64,000 nucleotides of DNA from Aradus depressus (GCA_963662175.1 OY759224.1:10466550-10530549); one strand, 5' to 3'; counted from the stretch's first letter, positions 31,661 through 43,682 are shown. Notes: a model not told the origin generated them from the letters alone. A program made the numbers and translations.

Positions 31661-33880
31661 CAGGTATACAATATATCTATGGTCATAGGGAATAAGTTGT
31701 TAAGTCGTAAAATGGCCAAAATGAGTTGTGTACTGTGATCATCTCCCAAGCCATCTGCGCACTGTATCTCGTAAAATTGTGTATGTTCTCGGTTAAATCA
31801 ACTTAATCTACTTCTTTGAGGAATCTTTCACGAGATAACTGCATTTAACCATTTATTCACTACGGCAGACTATTCCAAGTGAAGAGGGCGTATTTGGTTA
31901 AATCAACTTTAGAGAGGCATCATTCACGAATATTTCAAAAACTATGGTCTATAATTAGGTAAGTGATGGGGAATGATTAGGTAACTAAGGGAAAATCCAA
32001 GGAAGGATTAACAATATTCATTTTCATTCGCTCCTATAGGTTTAGAAGGTATATGATTAATAATAAGGCAAACATGATTTATTTATTCCAAAAACTGGAT
32101 TTACACGATTAATGCAAAGTAAAAAAGTGCTACCCTGAAAAATTACAAATTTAGACTTAACAATTTATTCCCTGTAACCACAGATATATATGTAAGTATT
32201 GTTTCTGTTATATTTTCAAAACATGAATATAAAAATGTTTTCTTCTTTTCTAGGTTTAAAATGTAATGAAAAATATTTTTTTTATCCCCTTTTTTAAAAT
32301 ACTTTTAATAATAACATTATATTATAAAATTCGTCGCTGTGCGTTAAACAATACTTAGAAATATTTGCTATAGAAATGTATTTGACCCTCTGTAGGGTGC
32401 TATAATTTTGGTCTTATTGGTCCTATCTTAGATCAAATTCGTTCTGGGGAAGAACATATCCGGTGATTCACCGAGTAGCTATACGATGAATAGGGGAAGT
32501 TATGTAATCATTCAAAAATTCGATGCGGAGTTTTCAATGGAATTTCTTGTTTTCAGACCTCCTGATTCCAAAAATGAAAAAAAAAAAATGCCTATATGTA
32601 CATGTGTATGTAAGTGAACACGAATACTCCTAATACAATGAATATATCGATACGAAAATTTATATGTATATCCATTAACCTCTAAGGACAAAGACCAGAA
32701 GGTTATTTTATAACCAATGATTGTAGTCTTATTGTGGCGGAATATTTTGCACAAAATTGAATATCATTTCTGATATTAATCTTTTTGGAATAAAAATGAA
32801 ATCCATAAAATTAGAATAATAAGGGCGTTAATACATAGTGCTTTAGATTCTGTTGTCTGTATTCGTATGCATATCCATTGCCTCTCAGAAAACTCATGCA
32901 TAAGTAAGTATTGTTTCTGTTATATCTTCAAAACATGAATATAAAAATGTTCTCTTCTTTTCTGGGTTTGTTAAAAAGAAGAAAAAAAATGTCATAGTTG
33001 AAAATATAATGAAAAAAGTCATCGTTGACTAATCTATATGAAATATAGTTATTTAATCGGTCAAAAAGATGGTGCGGAGTTTTCAACGAAATTGCGCGTG
33101 TGGTACTCACGAGAATTGATTGTAAACATTTACTTTAGTTTCAAAAATTTGCTATCGTGCACTGATTTTGATTAAAATTAGTTTTATAATGTTATAATAA
33201 GAAAAGTAGTATGAGGAATTAAACTTTCAAATTTATTGTTCTTCAATTTCTTTTATACATGAAATTATAGCTTTGTGAAAGTTAAAATAATTATATTTTT
33301 TTTGGTTTACAATGTTATATTATTTTCTTTTACCACCAATTTTATTTATTGTGACAAATTTAAGCTATCGAAGCATCTTACGTATTAGTTCTTAATATTG
33401 ATATTTTATTTAAATTCACTATAAGGGTAAATATGATCAATAACGTTGTAAAAATACAATGTTATATCTAATCATGTTTTTTACAGTTGTTTGACTGTTA
33501 TTGATATTATTATATATTTACCTTTCATATGTGACGAAATATATTACACGATAATGCAGTCGAAATATATTACACATTCTTCGATGATCACAATATTAAA
33601 AGTACCACATAGAAGTACAACATAAAAAGTCAAATGCAGTAGAAATATATTACACACTTTCTTATTCCGTGAACATAGAAATGGTCAAAAACAGCTGGAA
33701 TCACAGATAGAGAAGTGTGTAGTTGGGTGTGTGAGCTGCGCGCGCAACCGTCCAACACACACACACACATTACACGTGCACATCAACGAGACTTACGCTC
33801 TAACATAGCCCCTACCGAGAACTAACATGTTTACACATAAAAAAAAAAGTCTGTCTGTCTTTGTGCCTGGTATAATGAAT
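31660..33880. other. No recognised gene
   Basis: AT-rich. A repeat B body lies at 32470-32690 and a short one near 33040-33090. The word 'agtattgtttctgttatattttcaaaacatgaatataaaaatg' type segment occurs at 32195 and again at 32905, a diverged direct repeat about 700 bp apart. An (AC)n run is at 33755-33768. No ORF of note. Confidence 0.5.
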
Positions 33881-33907
33881 GTATCTACCTAAAATAGAGG
33901 TATTGAG

Positions 33908-34214
33908 GGCACCTGTGGTATGCATGTATACTGAGCTCAAGATCGCGGATTCAAACCCGGCCAAGGCCCATACGTTTTTTATCTGGGAGCTGAAAAAAAC
34001 TTAGGATGGGACGTTAAGCGATGGTCCCGAACCTGTGCGATGTCAGGTACTCGTTAAAGATCCCTACCCTAGGTGAATAAACCTAGATAGACCAAAATTT
34101 AGGACTCCCATAGTATAGTAGACGTAGTGTCCACTAGAGCGACGAAAAAACACTCTGTTAGTAGGCGATGTGACCTTGTATTCAAAGCCCGGGCACGAGT
34201 CACAATACCTAAGC
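33908..34214 (+). mobile_element. SINE-1 copy, old
   Basis: The head is shortened and the B box reads GGATTCAAACCC; the body is intact through 'gccc gggcacgagtcac'. The 3' end has decayed to ACCTAAGCC. Confidence 0.9.
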
Positions 34215-34298
34215 CATCAAAAAATTTCATTTTTCATTGTACTAAGGTATATTTTTGAAAAAGTTGTTTTTTATATTATTTTTATTTCCTACTTTACA

Positions 34299-34680
34299 AA
34301 GGACGGCGTGCTTATGTTTATTTTACCTTCCAGATAAAATAAACTAAGGGCCTCGGTCGGGTTTCGAACCCACGATCTTGAGTTCAGAAGGCAAGCACGC
34401 ATACCACTGAGCTACCGGCGCCCTCAGGTTTGATGTATATAAATTCACACATCGTAATTATTAATAATATATTATAAAATGAATTATGTTTATTGGTGTA
34501 AAAAACAGCTGTTAAAAATAAAGTAACTAAATTAGTGAATAAATATATGAAGTCGCATTTTGTTTTAGAACCAACCAATGAGTGGAGAACAAAAGACGAC
34601 CATCAGCTGATCTAATTAGGTGGACCAGTCTAAGTTGTGTTGTGGAGGAGAGAAGTCTGGGAGAGATGTGAAGGTGGACA
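34299..34680 (-). mobile_element. SINE-1 head (5' part) with duplicated flank
   Basis: 34299-34430 is the inverted SINE-1 5' third, cut within 'ggacggcgtgctta'. The flank to 34680 matches 29857-30090, so this copy arose by DNA duplication, not by a separate insertion. Confidence 0.85.
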
Positions 34681-35038
34681 AAAAAGAATTATGAAGACTT
34701 GTTGAACTCCTTCCCATAATATATTATTTTATCTAAGATGGAATAAAAATTTAAATTTACTAATTAAGGGTGCAACTTTAAATGATTCTTGGTCTTAACT
34801 TATTTCAAAGTTCTTGGTTGAAGAGCTTACTAACTCAGAACTAATTGTACAGTTCATGGAACTTTTCCGAATGTTTATCGGGTGAACTTAATGACTTTTT
34901 TCTTTCTCGAACAAGTTTCAACACTTCGATGCCTGGCTCAGTAACTTTTACCTTCTAAACTAACTTCATTCGATTTAATCATGGTGATTATCGATTGTAA
35001 ATATATTATATATAGAATAAATATATAGATTTTTTAGG

Positions 35039-35260
35039 TGGCGCTGGTAGCTCAGTGGTATGCCTGCTTGCCTTCTGAGCTCAATGTCGTGGGTTCGAAA
35101 CCCAACCGAGGCCCTAAGTTTATTTTATCTGGGAGGTTAAATAAACTTAAGTAAGCCGTCCTTCGGATGGGAAGTTAAACGATGGTCCCGAGCCAGTATG
35201 ATGTCAGGTTCTCGTTAAAGACCCCTACCCCTACCCTAGGTGAATAAGAATTTAGGGATA
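35039..35260 (+). mobile_element. SINE-1 copy, 3' truncated
   Basis: Head GGCGCTGGTAGCTCAGTGGT, B box GGTTCGAAACC, body to 'gtgaataagaatttaggg', with a local duplication CCCCTACCCCTACCC. The 3' third is missing; repeat A follows directly. Confidence 0.9.
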
Positions 35261-35279
35261 GAATTTACTATAAAACAGA

Positions 35280-35720
35280 AAAAAGACTCACATAGTTTTA
35301 AGTAATTAGTTCGTAAGATTTATTTTTGTAAATAATTTAATTTTTTTTATTTGATATTGATATTTTGATTTTTTTTATAATGTAGGTTTAGGTAAATAAA
35401 CCCAATATTTATTCTCTTATTCTATGCTATTCATTTTCCCTGTTAACCCAGTAAGATAATTTATACCTTTGGATTGGATTGAACATTTTTAAAAAAGAAA
35501 CAATATGGCATCTCATTATTATCTTTAGAAGAAATTCAATTGAAATAATTGTTAATTGAAATTTTTTTAAATATGTATGTGCACTTTCTTCAATATTGCA
35601 CGTCTTGAACTTTCGATATTTTTTATTAATGTAATTTATATTATTTGTTTATTTATTATTAATTTTATTAATTCAATTATTATTTTTATTTTATTTATTA
35701 TACATTTTAATTATTATCAC
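35280..35720 (+). repeat. Dispersed repeat A, copy 5
   Basis: 'tctatgctattcattttccc', 'aatatggcatctcattatta' and 'ttgcacgtcttgaactttcg' place it in the family; the 3' part is lost. Confidence 0.75.
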
Positions 35721-36353
35721 ATTATATTTAATTTAGCTAGAACAATATAATAGTATAATATTTGTCTTGAAAATACTAACTTAAGATGACCCAGTTAACT
35801 GAGAGACAGATGAACAGTGAGTGACATACGACCGCCTCTCGTGAAGAACAGATATTCGCCTAATTAGGATGTGTAAATCAACTGAGGACGGGTCTGAGTG
35901 GAGGGGAGATGAACTATAACCTGTAGTTCACTATACTCTAGAAGGGTCCTTGGTTCAGTGGTTAGCGTGCCGGGTGAACTGAGACAACAAGGACGTGGGG
36001 GAGAACATTCGTTGGTAAATCACGGGCTATGTACTTCCCCACCCAATTATGTATAACTAACTTGTTTCTGCTGTTTCTCTAAAACCTTTTTCTGATATGT
36101 GGGCGATTCTCTAAAACTAAGGAAATCAGTGAATAAAACTTAAAATTTTTCCTCAAATTTTTTTCATTTTTGTGGTGTATATCGAATGGTCTCATCTACT
36201 TACATTAATTACTGTGAAAGTACTTCATAGAGATTCATAGTTAATGAGAAAGATTAAATTTATTTTAATTGTCCAAGTGAGGGGTTTGGAGGCACTGAGA
36301 AGTAACGTGAGGGACTGGATAAATGGGCGGAGGAGGGACTTAGATATCTCTTA

Positions 36354-36858
36354 GGCCAACCTCACATTAAGCAATTCCGAAGCGACGCGACTGCGTCGCC
36401 TCGCAATGGCTAGTGAACACACTCTTCTGCACTCACACATTCCCGCATTTGTGTGTTCCTCTGCTTTATGGATGGAGAAACAATGCCAATCAAGTGTAGG
36501 AATGATTCTTTCGTCATTCGGTAGAATGCTACGAACTTGCAACCCGACTTTTCCAGCTCTTCAGCAGCAACAAATAATCTGCCGTTAACATTCCTTTCGA
36601 TGTAAGGATGGCGCCATAATCTTCGGATTTTCCTTTTTCTATAATAATAAGACACAACGACATCTTCATCACTTGAAGAATCTTCATTTGACATGGTGAA
36701 CAACTCAGCTTCTCGCCAAGGCTAGATGGAGACTGAAGAGATCCTAGTCGCTGCACAGTATCCTCAGTGTGACGGGTATCATACCCACAGGCAACTCAAA
36801 TGGCTGATTCTTGAGTATCAGTCGCGTCGCTTCGGAATTGCCTAATGTGAGGTTGGCC
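36354..36858 (-). mobile_element. PIF/Harbinger-type MITE, 505 bp, TTA target duplication
   Basis: TIRs of about 40 bp begin GGCCAACCTCACATTA and continue with CAATTCCGAAGCGACGCGAC on both ends. TTA is present directly outside each end (36351-36353, 36859-36861), the usual Harbinger target duplication. The interior keeps a transposase N-terminal fragment on the minus strand. Confidence 0.95.
36410..36703 (-). pseudogene. Harbinger transposase N-terminal fragment, 97 aa
   Basis: Contains RKRKIRRLWRHPYIERNVNG, then FVAAEEL and KFVAFYRMTKESFLHLIGIV with SIKQRNTQMRE. This is the order seen at the start of Harbinger (HARBI1-type) nucleases: 'RRxW.HP...R...G.F..L...L......F..YFRM....F..LL..V.P.I.K..T..R'. 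The DDE catalytic domain is absent. Reading continues through the right-hand part of the element with no splice or later exon. Confidence 0.8.
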
Positions 36859-37272
36859 TTAGAGGGACTTAGTAGACATGGCGGAAATCAAAATTTCATT
36901 AGCTGACAAATTCTTCTTTAAAAATTTCAAGTTCCGAGCTTGGTGGACGAAGATGGCCTCGTGATTCATGTATTTCTTAATCTGGTAATGTGAGGGACTG
37001 AGAAATTTTTAGTAAAACGTAGAATACACGTTACCATTTAATTTGGGAGAAATCAACTTTCAGCCACAATTATAGCCTATCATAATACATGCACTGAAGT
37101 TAACAACATTAAAATATTATACTTACTAAAACAAAATCCAGGTTGTTGAGGGACTGAGGTGAATGAACGACCGACCACAAATTCAGCCTTGAAATTCTCA
37201 TTATAAAATGATTATAAGAAAGCCAAGGCGTAAGTTAAATAGCAACTTTTTTTGGAATTCGTCTATGCTATG

Positions 37273-38493
37273 CAGTGGCGCCGGAACAAAAATTTTTTTG
37301 GGGGTAGCAAAAAATTTTCCACAGTGGCATGATATATTATAACTATATGATATATATAGTTTTATAATATACGATTATGTATCAGATATTTCATAAAGTA
37401 TCAACGGAATTAATGCTCAAATTTGAAAAAATACCGCGATTGCGTTCGAATATCAAGGATAATTTACTGAGAATATATTTCGTCGATTCTTTCAAATTGT
37501 AAAGGTTCAAAAAAATCCATAAGCGAGTAGTAGCCACCATCGTCAGTTTCTTCTGGTTCACGAACTCTCTAAGAGGAAGTCGCTCCGAAAAAATCAAGCA
37601 ATGTTTTTTGAGCCATTATAAACTATTTTTCAACTCATTGCACACAGAACAGAGTAAACACGAGCATTAACTCTATTGAAAGCTGTAGAATTTTTAGGTT
37701 ATGAGCTGCAGTTTCGTGAGTTCCCTTTTTGTGCACGTGTCTGATGAACCGTAGTCCGTCGCGACACCTAACTTTTTTTACCGAATCATATCGCCCGCGA
37801 AATTCAAGTATTACGATTGACTTACATATCGTCGCTTAAGCAGCAACACCGCATAGCTCAATTTTTGCCCAAATTGAGTTATGCATATCGTTGGATTCGT
37901 ATATTCGCGGGAAACAAGCTGAGCTTACTAGTTTCACTCTACCGGCCACTAGGAGCGTGAAAAACGTAAAAAAGACAACACCACACATCTCAACCCTACA
38001 TGCAAACAGCGCATAACTCAACACCATAAATACCAGCCTTTTTAATTGAATTACTTTTGATTCAAACAAATAATAAATATTTGATCAAATAAACATTGGA
38101 TCACTCGTTGATAAAGTAAAATTAGTACAATAATCATTTAAAATAAGTTTTTCCTCTTTCCTGTAAACCTCTCAAAATTGAGACATGCCGTGTTGCTGCT
38201 TAAGCGACGATATATGTATGTATATATGAGATAGAAATTTGAAAGCAGTGAGAAGTTTAAATTCTTCCATAATACTGAATGATTTTCATTCAATGATTTA
38301 GAATATAAAATAATACCAAAATGATAATATGTAGTCCCATGACGATCCATTGTCGAAATAAATCTGGTGACATAAGTATCATTCAGATTTTTTTTTTTTT
38401 TTGGGGGGGGGGGGGCAAAAAGCATCGGTTGCCCCCCCAACTAAAATTTGGGGGGGCAGCTGACCCCCCTTCCCCCCTGTTCCGGCGCCACTA
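37273..38493. mobile_element. hAT-type element with TIR CAGTGGCGCCGGAACA, 1221 bp
   Basis: Left end CAGTGGCGCCGGAACA; right end inverse TAGTGGCGCCGGAACA. Flanks ATGCTATG (37265-37272) and GTGCTATG (38494-38501) form an 8-bp target duplication with one change. C/G-rich subterminal runs lie at 38400-38480. A frame at 37391-37597 on minus may be a transposase remnant but no motif is recognised. It contains the second 382-bp MITE-T. Confidence 0.85.
37829..38210 (-). mobile_element. 382-bp terminal-inverted-repeat element (MITE-T), copy 2
   Basis: Same length as the 16.1 kb copy and inverted. Ends read TCGTCGCTTAAGCAGCAACA and its inverse. Here the shared frame (…VEMCGVVFFTFFTLLVAGRV…) is open for 77 codons. 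Inserted in the hAT element, so younger than it. Confidence 0.9.
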
Positions 38494-38549
38494 GTGCTAT
38501 GTGAACAGCGAAATATCTGTTTAGTAAATACGAACGGATGAGGTGAACT

Positions 38550-38870
38550 AAACGTCATACTTAATTTTGTGTCGATATATTCATTACATGGTCTTTTTTA
38601 GGGTTTTTGTGTTGAGTTCACTCCTCTGATCCTCCCCTTCCATTCGGGCAATTTCGCGGAAAATTATTAGGTGCTGTCCTTATAAGGTTTAGAATCCAAA
38701 TATAAAAATGGGGTTTTTGAGTTGAGCCCCCTCTCATCCACTTTTTCCCTTCTGCCGATTCAGCTGAAAATTTGGTAAATGTGGTAATATTTATTATTTA
38801 TTATTTTTGTTTTAATTATTATTAATTTTGTTTATTTAATTATAATTTATATTTTTTTTAATTATCACAA
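38550..38870 (-). repeat. Dispersed repeat B, inverted fragment
   Basis: 'tgtcgatatattcattacat', 'gttgagttcactcctctgat', 'ttccgcggaaaattattagg'-like words and 'ttctgccgattcagctgaaa' mark repeat B in inverse orientation; the 3' part 38770-38870 resembles the end of repeat A. Confidence 0.55.
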
Positions 38871-38879
38871 TATAAATAG

Positions 38880-40500
38880 GTTGGTCTGGTAGTTGGAGTG
38901 GGGAGCGCCAGCCGTGGCTTTAGATGGAGGACAGACTATATTCAAACTGACCTATTTTACTAATAAGACAAAGTGCAACCCTGAATTATGTCTCCAGTCA
39001 AACCAAAATTATGGTTAAAATAAATCATATTCACAGCTGTTCTGTTAAAGGGGCAGTAGATATTGTTAAAGTTATTGTAAATGTGGAGTTCGAATCGGCG
39101 AGGAAGTACAAATGATGCCTATTTGGATTCAATGGAAGAGGAGTTCATGGCCCCCCTTCCAAAAAAATCTAAACAAAAATAATTAATAAATAATATAATA
39201 TTAACTTATTTTTGAAATATTGTCAATTCCCCAGAAATCTCTAGGCATTTTACATAAAAAAATTTAGTGCCGATAAATTCATTTTATCTGGATTAATCGT
39301 TTCCACAAACGTGTAGGAAATTGTTATTATTACTTTTTTATACCTATAGCATAAGGCAGTATTGTAATCGTGCAAAAATTCGATATCGAGGTTTCGGCTC
39401 ATTTTCAATTTTTAAGGTTCCTTGAATACGTTTTAACCATTTTCGCCATGATGTCTATCTGTACTTATGCGTGTAGGTATTTGATTGAAAAGTTGTGAGC
39501 TCTCTACCGCAATCCGCAATAACAGTTGTAGCCATGAACTTGAATTTGAAAAAAAAAAAAAAAATTATGAACACGATTATACCAAATGAAATTATCGGCA
39601 CTAAATTTTGTATGTGTATTCAGAACCCCATAAGTACAACTGATGAATCTCCGATTATTTTACTTACTAAACTCAACTCAAAAATCCCAATAAGTGCAGA
39701 ACTGAAGGGGAGAAATAACTGTCAACATAATGAATTTATCGACATTAAATCTGTACCATTTGGGAAAAACTAGGCAAGTCCAAAATCACAGGTTTTCAGG
39801 GCAGCGCATAAAGGGGCAGATATTGACATCAAAATGTTTTCTGTTTTCAGTGTAAATCGAATTTGTTTGATAAATTATTATCCAACCGCCATTATTCAAC
39901 AATTTCTCCATATTTTATTACGGAATGCATATATATTTAATTTTGTAATTTTATCGTACATTTTTAGGACTTATCTAAAATTACACCCCCACTCATCTAG
40001 TTAATCACCCGAAATCAAGAGAATTGTCTATTTTACACCATCACTATTTTACACACATAACTAAGTAGTTATTCACGTACTTATCTAGTTTTTGCCAATG
40101 AAAGAAGCGTTTCAGAACTGCATAACGGTAATTATCTCTCCTTGTATAAGCAAGATAATAGGGCACGAACGCGGTTTTGATAAAAATAGATAAATGCAAT
40201 TGTAATAATCCATAAGTAAATTTCCGAGTTGTCTAAAAATGCCCAATGCGTTTTCAAGGATACCATTGACATTACGACTTGCATACTTTTACACGATGTG
40301 TAGGACACCAATATGGGTTGCCCAGAGTATTTATCTCATTTTGGACACAAATCGACTTATCTACTTTTTCCCAAATGGTACAGAAATTTAGTATGAGAAT
40401 TTAGGATCTTCGATGTAATACTATTGATTTTTAGCGCGAAAGGTCTACTCATTTCGGAGGAAGAGTAAAATGTTGATAAAAAAAAATTGTCTATGCTTCT
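38880..40500. other. No recognised gene
   Basis: Mostly AT-rich. Repeat B pieces lie at 39235-39320 and 39585-39770; the 92-codon frame at 39495-39773 crosses one of these and an A run, so it is probably not coding. Confidence 0.5.
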
Positions 40501-40504
40501 GAAG

Positions 40505-41091
40505 CAGAGGCGTAGCCAGGATTTTGAGCAGGGGGGAGCCAAGTTAGTCTACGAGGGTGGGGGTGTAGCGTTGCAGATTTTTTGTTATTAATTTGGGAAA
40601 CTCCCGAAGCTCCCCCTGAGGTAATACTTATGTGGACTTTACATGAACAGCAAAAATGCAAAGCGCAGCAGCAGCAAATGCACGCTGTGGTTTCTGTGCT
40701 TTTAGAATTAAATGACTCACTTCCAATAGCGTGCATTTGCTGCTGCTGCCCTTTGCATTTTTACTGCGCATGTAAAAACAGCTTTAAGAGTATAAAGTGT
40801 AACATAAATGAAGATTTTGAGCGAGGGAATGAAATGATCGAATTCATATATATTTAAATAAATGTAATATGACTTGTTTTGTACATGTACATTTATGTAA
40901 CAGCTGATTGCTGATTTAGGAATCAGACGCACGGGAAATTTGAAGATCCTATTGGTAACTTGCAAGCAATCCATTTTTAATGAAAACTATTTTTCTAGTT
41001 TATTTAATTTTTATATTAGTTTTTGCTCTGGACACGGGAGGGGGGGGGGCACGCGCCCCCCCCCCCCCCTGCCCCCCTGAATACACCCCTG
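40505..41091 (-). mobile_element. hAT-type MITE, copy 2, with perfect 8-bp target duplication
   Basis: Inverted relative of the 19.7 kb MITE. Left end CAGAGGCGTAGCCAGGATTT, right inverse CAGGGGTGTATTCAGGGG. TTCTGAAG lies at 40497-40504 and 41092-41099, a perfect target duplication. It carries the same subterminal 'gcaaagcgcagcagca' inverted repeat, a run of Gs and Cs at 41038-41070, and an open frame on minus (40717-40974) similar to that of copy 1. Confidence 0.95.
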
Positions 41092-41650
41092 TTCTGAAGT
41101 ATTTTTTTATTTTTTTAAATAAATGTATAATAATAAACAAACTGGTCAAGTATTTTGCGCCTCTAAGTGAGTTACTGTAATCACCAGTTAAAACTTCTTG
41201 AAAGTTGTTTTCTCATAAGTTCAGACAAACTTATATCGCTTCTATTAATATTTATGACCCAAGCTATTAAAAGTTCTGGGAAATATACAAATTTTACCTT
41301 CATTGTAAAAATAAAAAAATGAATTACCCTGGCAATATACTTGCTTCCCTATTACGAATTAATCAACTGTTTTCGCTCTCCCTCATAATTCAATCGATTT
41401 TTTTGACTGAAAATCAATATGTGTTTTCCTAATAGGGCTCTGGATACACATATAAAATTTTGTGTCGATATATTCATTCGTATAGGAGTTATCGTGTATA
41501 CTATTGTGTCCTTTATTTTGAAAAAGTATAAATTTTGATGATTTGCAAACGGATTCTAGTTTAGAATCACGAAAAAATAAATCTCTCAAAATTTGGAATT
41601 TGTTGAAATGGAAAAACCTATGCCACCAATCATTTGAATTTCAAATGGAG

Positions 41651-41735
41651 TTTAACATTCGTATTCGACACTTCAAGACATTTTACAGCGCGGTTCTTTA
41701 AAATGTCTTGAAGTGTCGAAAACGAATGTTAAACG
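41651..41735. repeat. Hairpin, about 38-bp arms
   Basis: GTTTAACATTCG and 'acacttcaagacatttta' return as 'taaaatgtcttgaagtgt' and CGAATGTTAAAC around a short loop. Such a near-perfect small palindrome is recent or under selection. Confidence 0.9.
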
Positions 41736-41789
41736 GTGACTGCCCAACTGTATGACTGAATGATGTCCCTCTGAAACATGATTAAAAAG

Positions 41790-42418
41790 TACGATACTTA
41801 GGATACTTGACAGACGACTGACATGGAATAAACATGTTTCGTAGACTCGACAGAAAATGAAACGGCGATTTGGACTACTAAAAAGACTACTAGACAAGCG
41901 ATCTCAACTTAACCTCAACCACAAACTGGGTGTCTACAAGACCGGTATCAGACCTATCTGAACGTATGGCGTTCAGCTCTGGGGTTCAGCTAAGCCCTCA
42001 CACACAAAAAGAATTCAAGCCATTCAAAATAAAATCCTCCGAACAATCACACAATGCCCTTACTACGTATCAAACATAACATTACATCATGACCTGAACA
42101 TACCATTCTTACACGAAGTTAGACAACAATTATACACAAATTTGCACAACAAGTTCACGTCACATCCGAATACACTGGTGGAAGCCATGTCGGTCCGGTC
42201 CTTGCCGGGCGGGCCTCCTTGGCGACTGAATCGTCATTGGCCGCGTGACCTCCTGCCTGAGGAGGACCTCTGAGGAGGCGGTGGTGTTGAACAGCCGTCT
42301 CATCAAGAGACTCAAATGGTGTTTCTGTTTTTCTTTGTTGTGATTATATTTCCTAGTTGTGATGTATTTCATAGTTGGAAATCATGTAATAAAGGTGAAA
42401 AAAAAAAAAAAAAAAAAA
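41790..42418 (+). pseudogene. Jockey-clade LINE 3' fragment with poly-A tail
   Basis: Plus frame reads KMKRRFGLLKRLLDKRSQLN, NHKLGVYKTGIRPI-stop-TYGVQLWGSAKPSHTK, RIQAIQNKILRTITQCPYYV, LHHDLNIPFLHEVRQQLYTN, and ends PWRLNRHWPRDLLPEEDL with a TGA near 42272. This is the RT C-terminal part of a jockey-type LINE. The internal TGA replaces a Trp codon expected in 'IWTYG', and the part before 41850 is frameshifted. The 3' UTR ends with about 20 A at 42399-42418. Without RT core or endonuclease it is dead. Confidence 0.85.
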
Positions 42419-42559
42419 TCCATTTGAAATTCAATTGATCGGTGGCATGGGTTTTTCCATTTCAACAAATTCCAAATTTTAAGAGATTTATTTTTTCGTG
42501 ATTTTAAACCAGAATCCGTTTGGAAATCATCAAAATTTAAACTTTTTCAAAATAACGGA

Positions 42560-43110
42560 CACCCTAGTGTATACATTCATCAGAACGGCATTAGAGTTTT
42601 TGTAATAAGCTTCCTTCTTTCCTTTGACTGATTTGACAGAAAATGTCGTCCTTCGGAAAACATGAAATTTTGTTGAAAACTCATCATCGAATTTCTGGCT
42701 GATGACATAACTTTCACTATAGCTAGATTGTGCTTCGAAAATGCAGTTATTATGACGTAGTGAAGGCTGAGACCATGGCAAGGAATTTTGTCCCCTTCAT
42801 CTCACTGGAATTTCCGATCTTCTCAGGAATTCGAATCCGCACATTTTTCTTGGAATATAAATCATAAACGTGGATGGAGAGAACATTGAATCAAAGCAGT
42901 TGGGACACCAGGCTAAACTTCATACGAAGAATGGAGAAAGTAATGTAATCTATGCGACTTAACTAACGTAACTCCCGATAGAATGAATGTATCGAAAATT
43001 TTATATTTACAGTATCCTCCAAGACTAATGATTTTTAGTCAAATCGGTCAATAGGAAAGGGGAATTAGGGGAAAGGCTTAGGAAGATATTTACGAACAAG
43101 TATTAAATGT
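42560..43110. repeat. Dispersed repeat B pieces
   Basis: Inverted words at 42600-42720 ('tgactgatttgacagaaaat', 'tcatcatcgaatttctggct') and forward words at 42950-43060 ('gaatgaatgtatcgaaaatt', 'gatttttagtcaaatcggtc'). Confidence 0.5.
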
Positions 43111-43239
43111 GTATTAGTTCGCCTACGGAAACCTTCAGTGTGTGATCTGTTCTATGTTCAATTTTATGTTATTCCAATAAATTCTTCCTTTTATATTTAT
43201 TAGTATTTTTTGGGTTGTATAAGGAAATTCTGAGTTCAT

Positions 43240-43316
43240 ATAGTTATATAGGTATGACTCATGAATTATATATGTACATTTACATTTATATAATTCATGA
43301 GTCATACCTATATAAA
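43240..43316. repeat. Hairpin with about 30-bp arms
   Basis: 'tataggtatgactcatgaat' then 'tatatgtaca' return inverted as 'tatataattcatgagtcata' within 76 bp. Confidence 0.9.
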
Positions 43317-43514
43317 TACCAACACTTTACTGTTAGATTCGCTTTATTAGATTTTATATATATATTTTTCTTTCTTTTTTATTTTATATTTATTATTATC
43401 TTGTAAATATCTGTTTATTAGAATGTATAGAGTAACAAAAACAAATGATTCCCCGTCATTACCTAAAAAACCCCTCCATAACTGTACCTTCTACCCTGTC
43501 AACCAATTCTGTCA

Positions 43515-43680
43515 GTTTGTAAGTGACTCTTGATAATGCCTTAACACGGCGAAACTAGTTGAGTATTTGAGAATATATAGTGAAGTTTGACAAAGAAATT
43601 GTGTATTTTAATTATCTATTCCTAGAATGGAGCTTCACAAAATAAATCTGGAAACCATAAATTATTTCATATAGTTATTT
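43515..43680 (+). repeat. Family P3 copy (motif GGCGAAAC)
   Basis: Single copy of a sequence found as a palindrome at 47.27-47.50 kb: 'gtcagtttgtaagtgactct', 'taatgccttaacacggcgaa', 'gtgtattttaattatctatt', 'cctagaatggagcttcacaa'. Confidence 0.8.
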
Positions 43681-43682
43681 AT

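Larger units (their letters stand above)
41495..42574. mobile_element. Composite with about 150-bp inverted arms around a LINE fragment
   Basis: Arms 41495-41649 and 42419-42574 are reverse complements ('ttttgatgatttgcaaacgg', 'gaatttgttgaaatggaaaa', 'tgccaccaatcatttgaatt' inverted on the right). Just inside the left arm is a near-perfect hairpin. The remaining interior is a jockey-type 3' fragment. Confidence 0.75.

Noticed and set aside
41038..41070. Long G and C runs as an assembly artefact
   Set aside because: Similar runs occur near the ends of the related MITE at 19.7 kb and the hAT element at 38.4 kb, so they belong to the elements, though exact run lengths may be unreliable.
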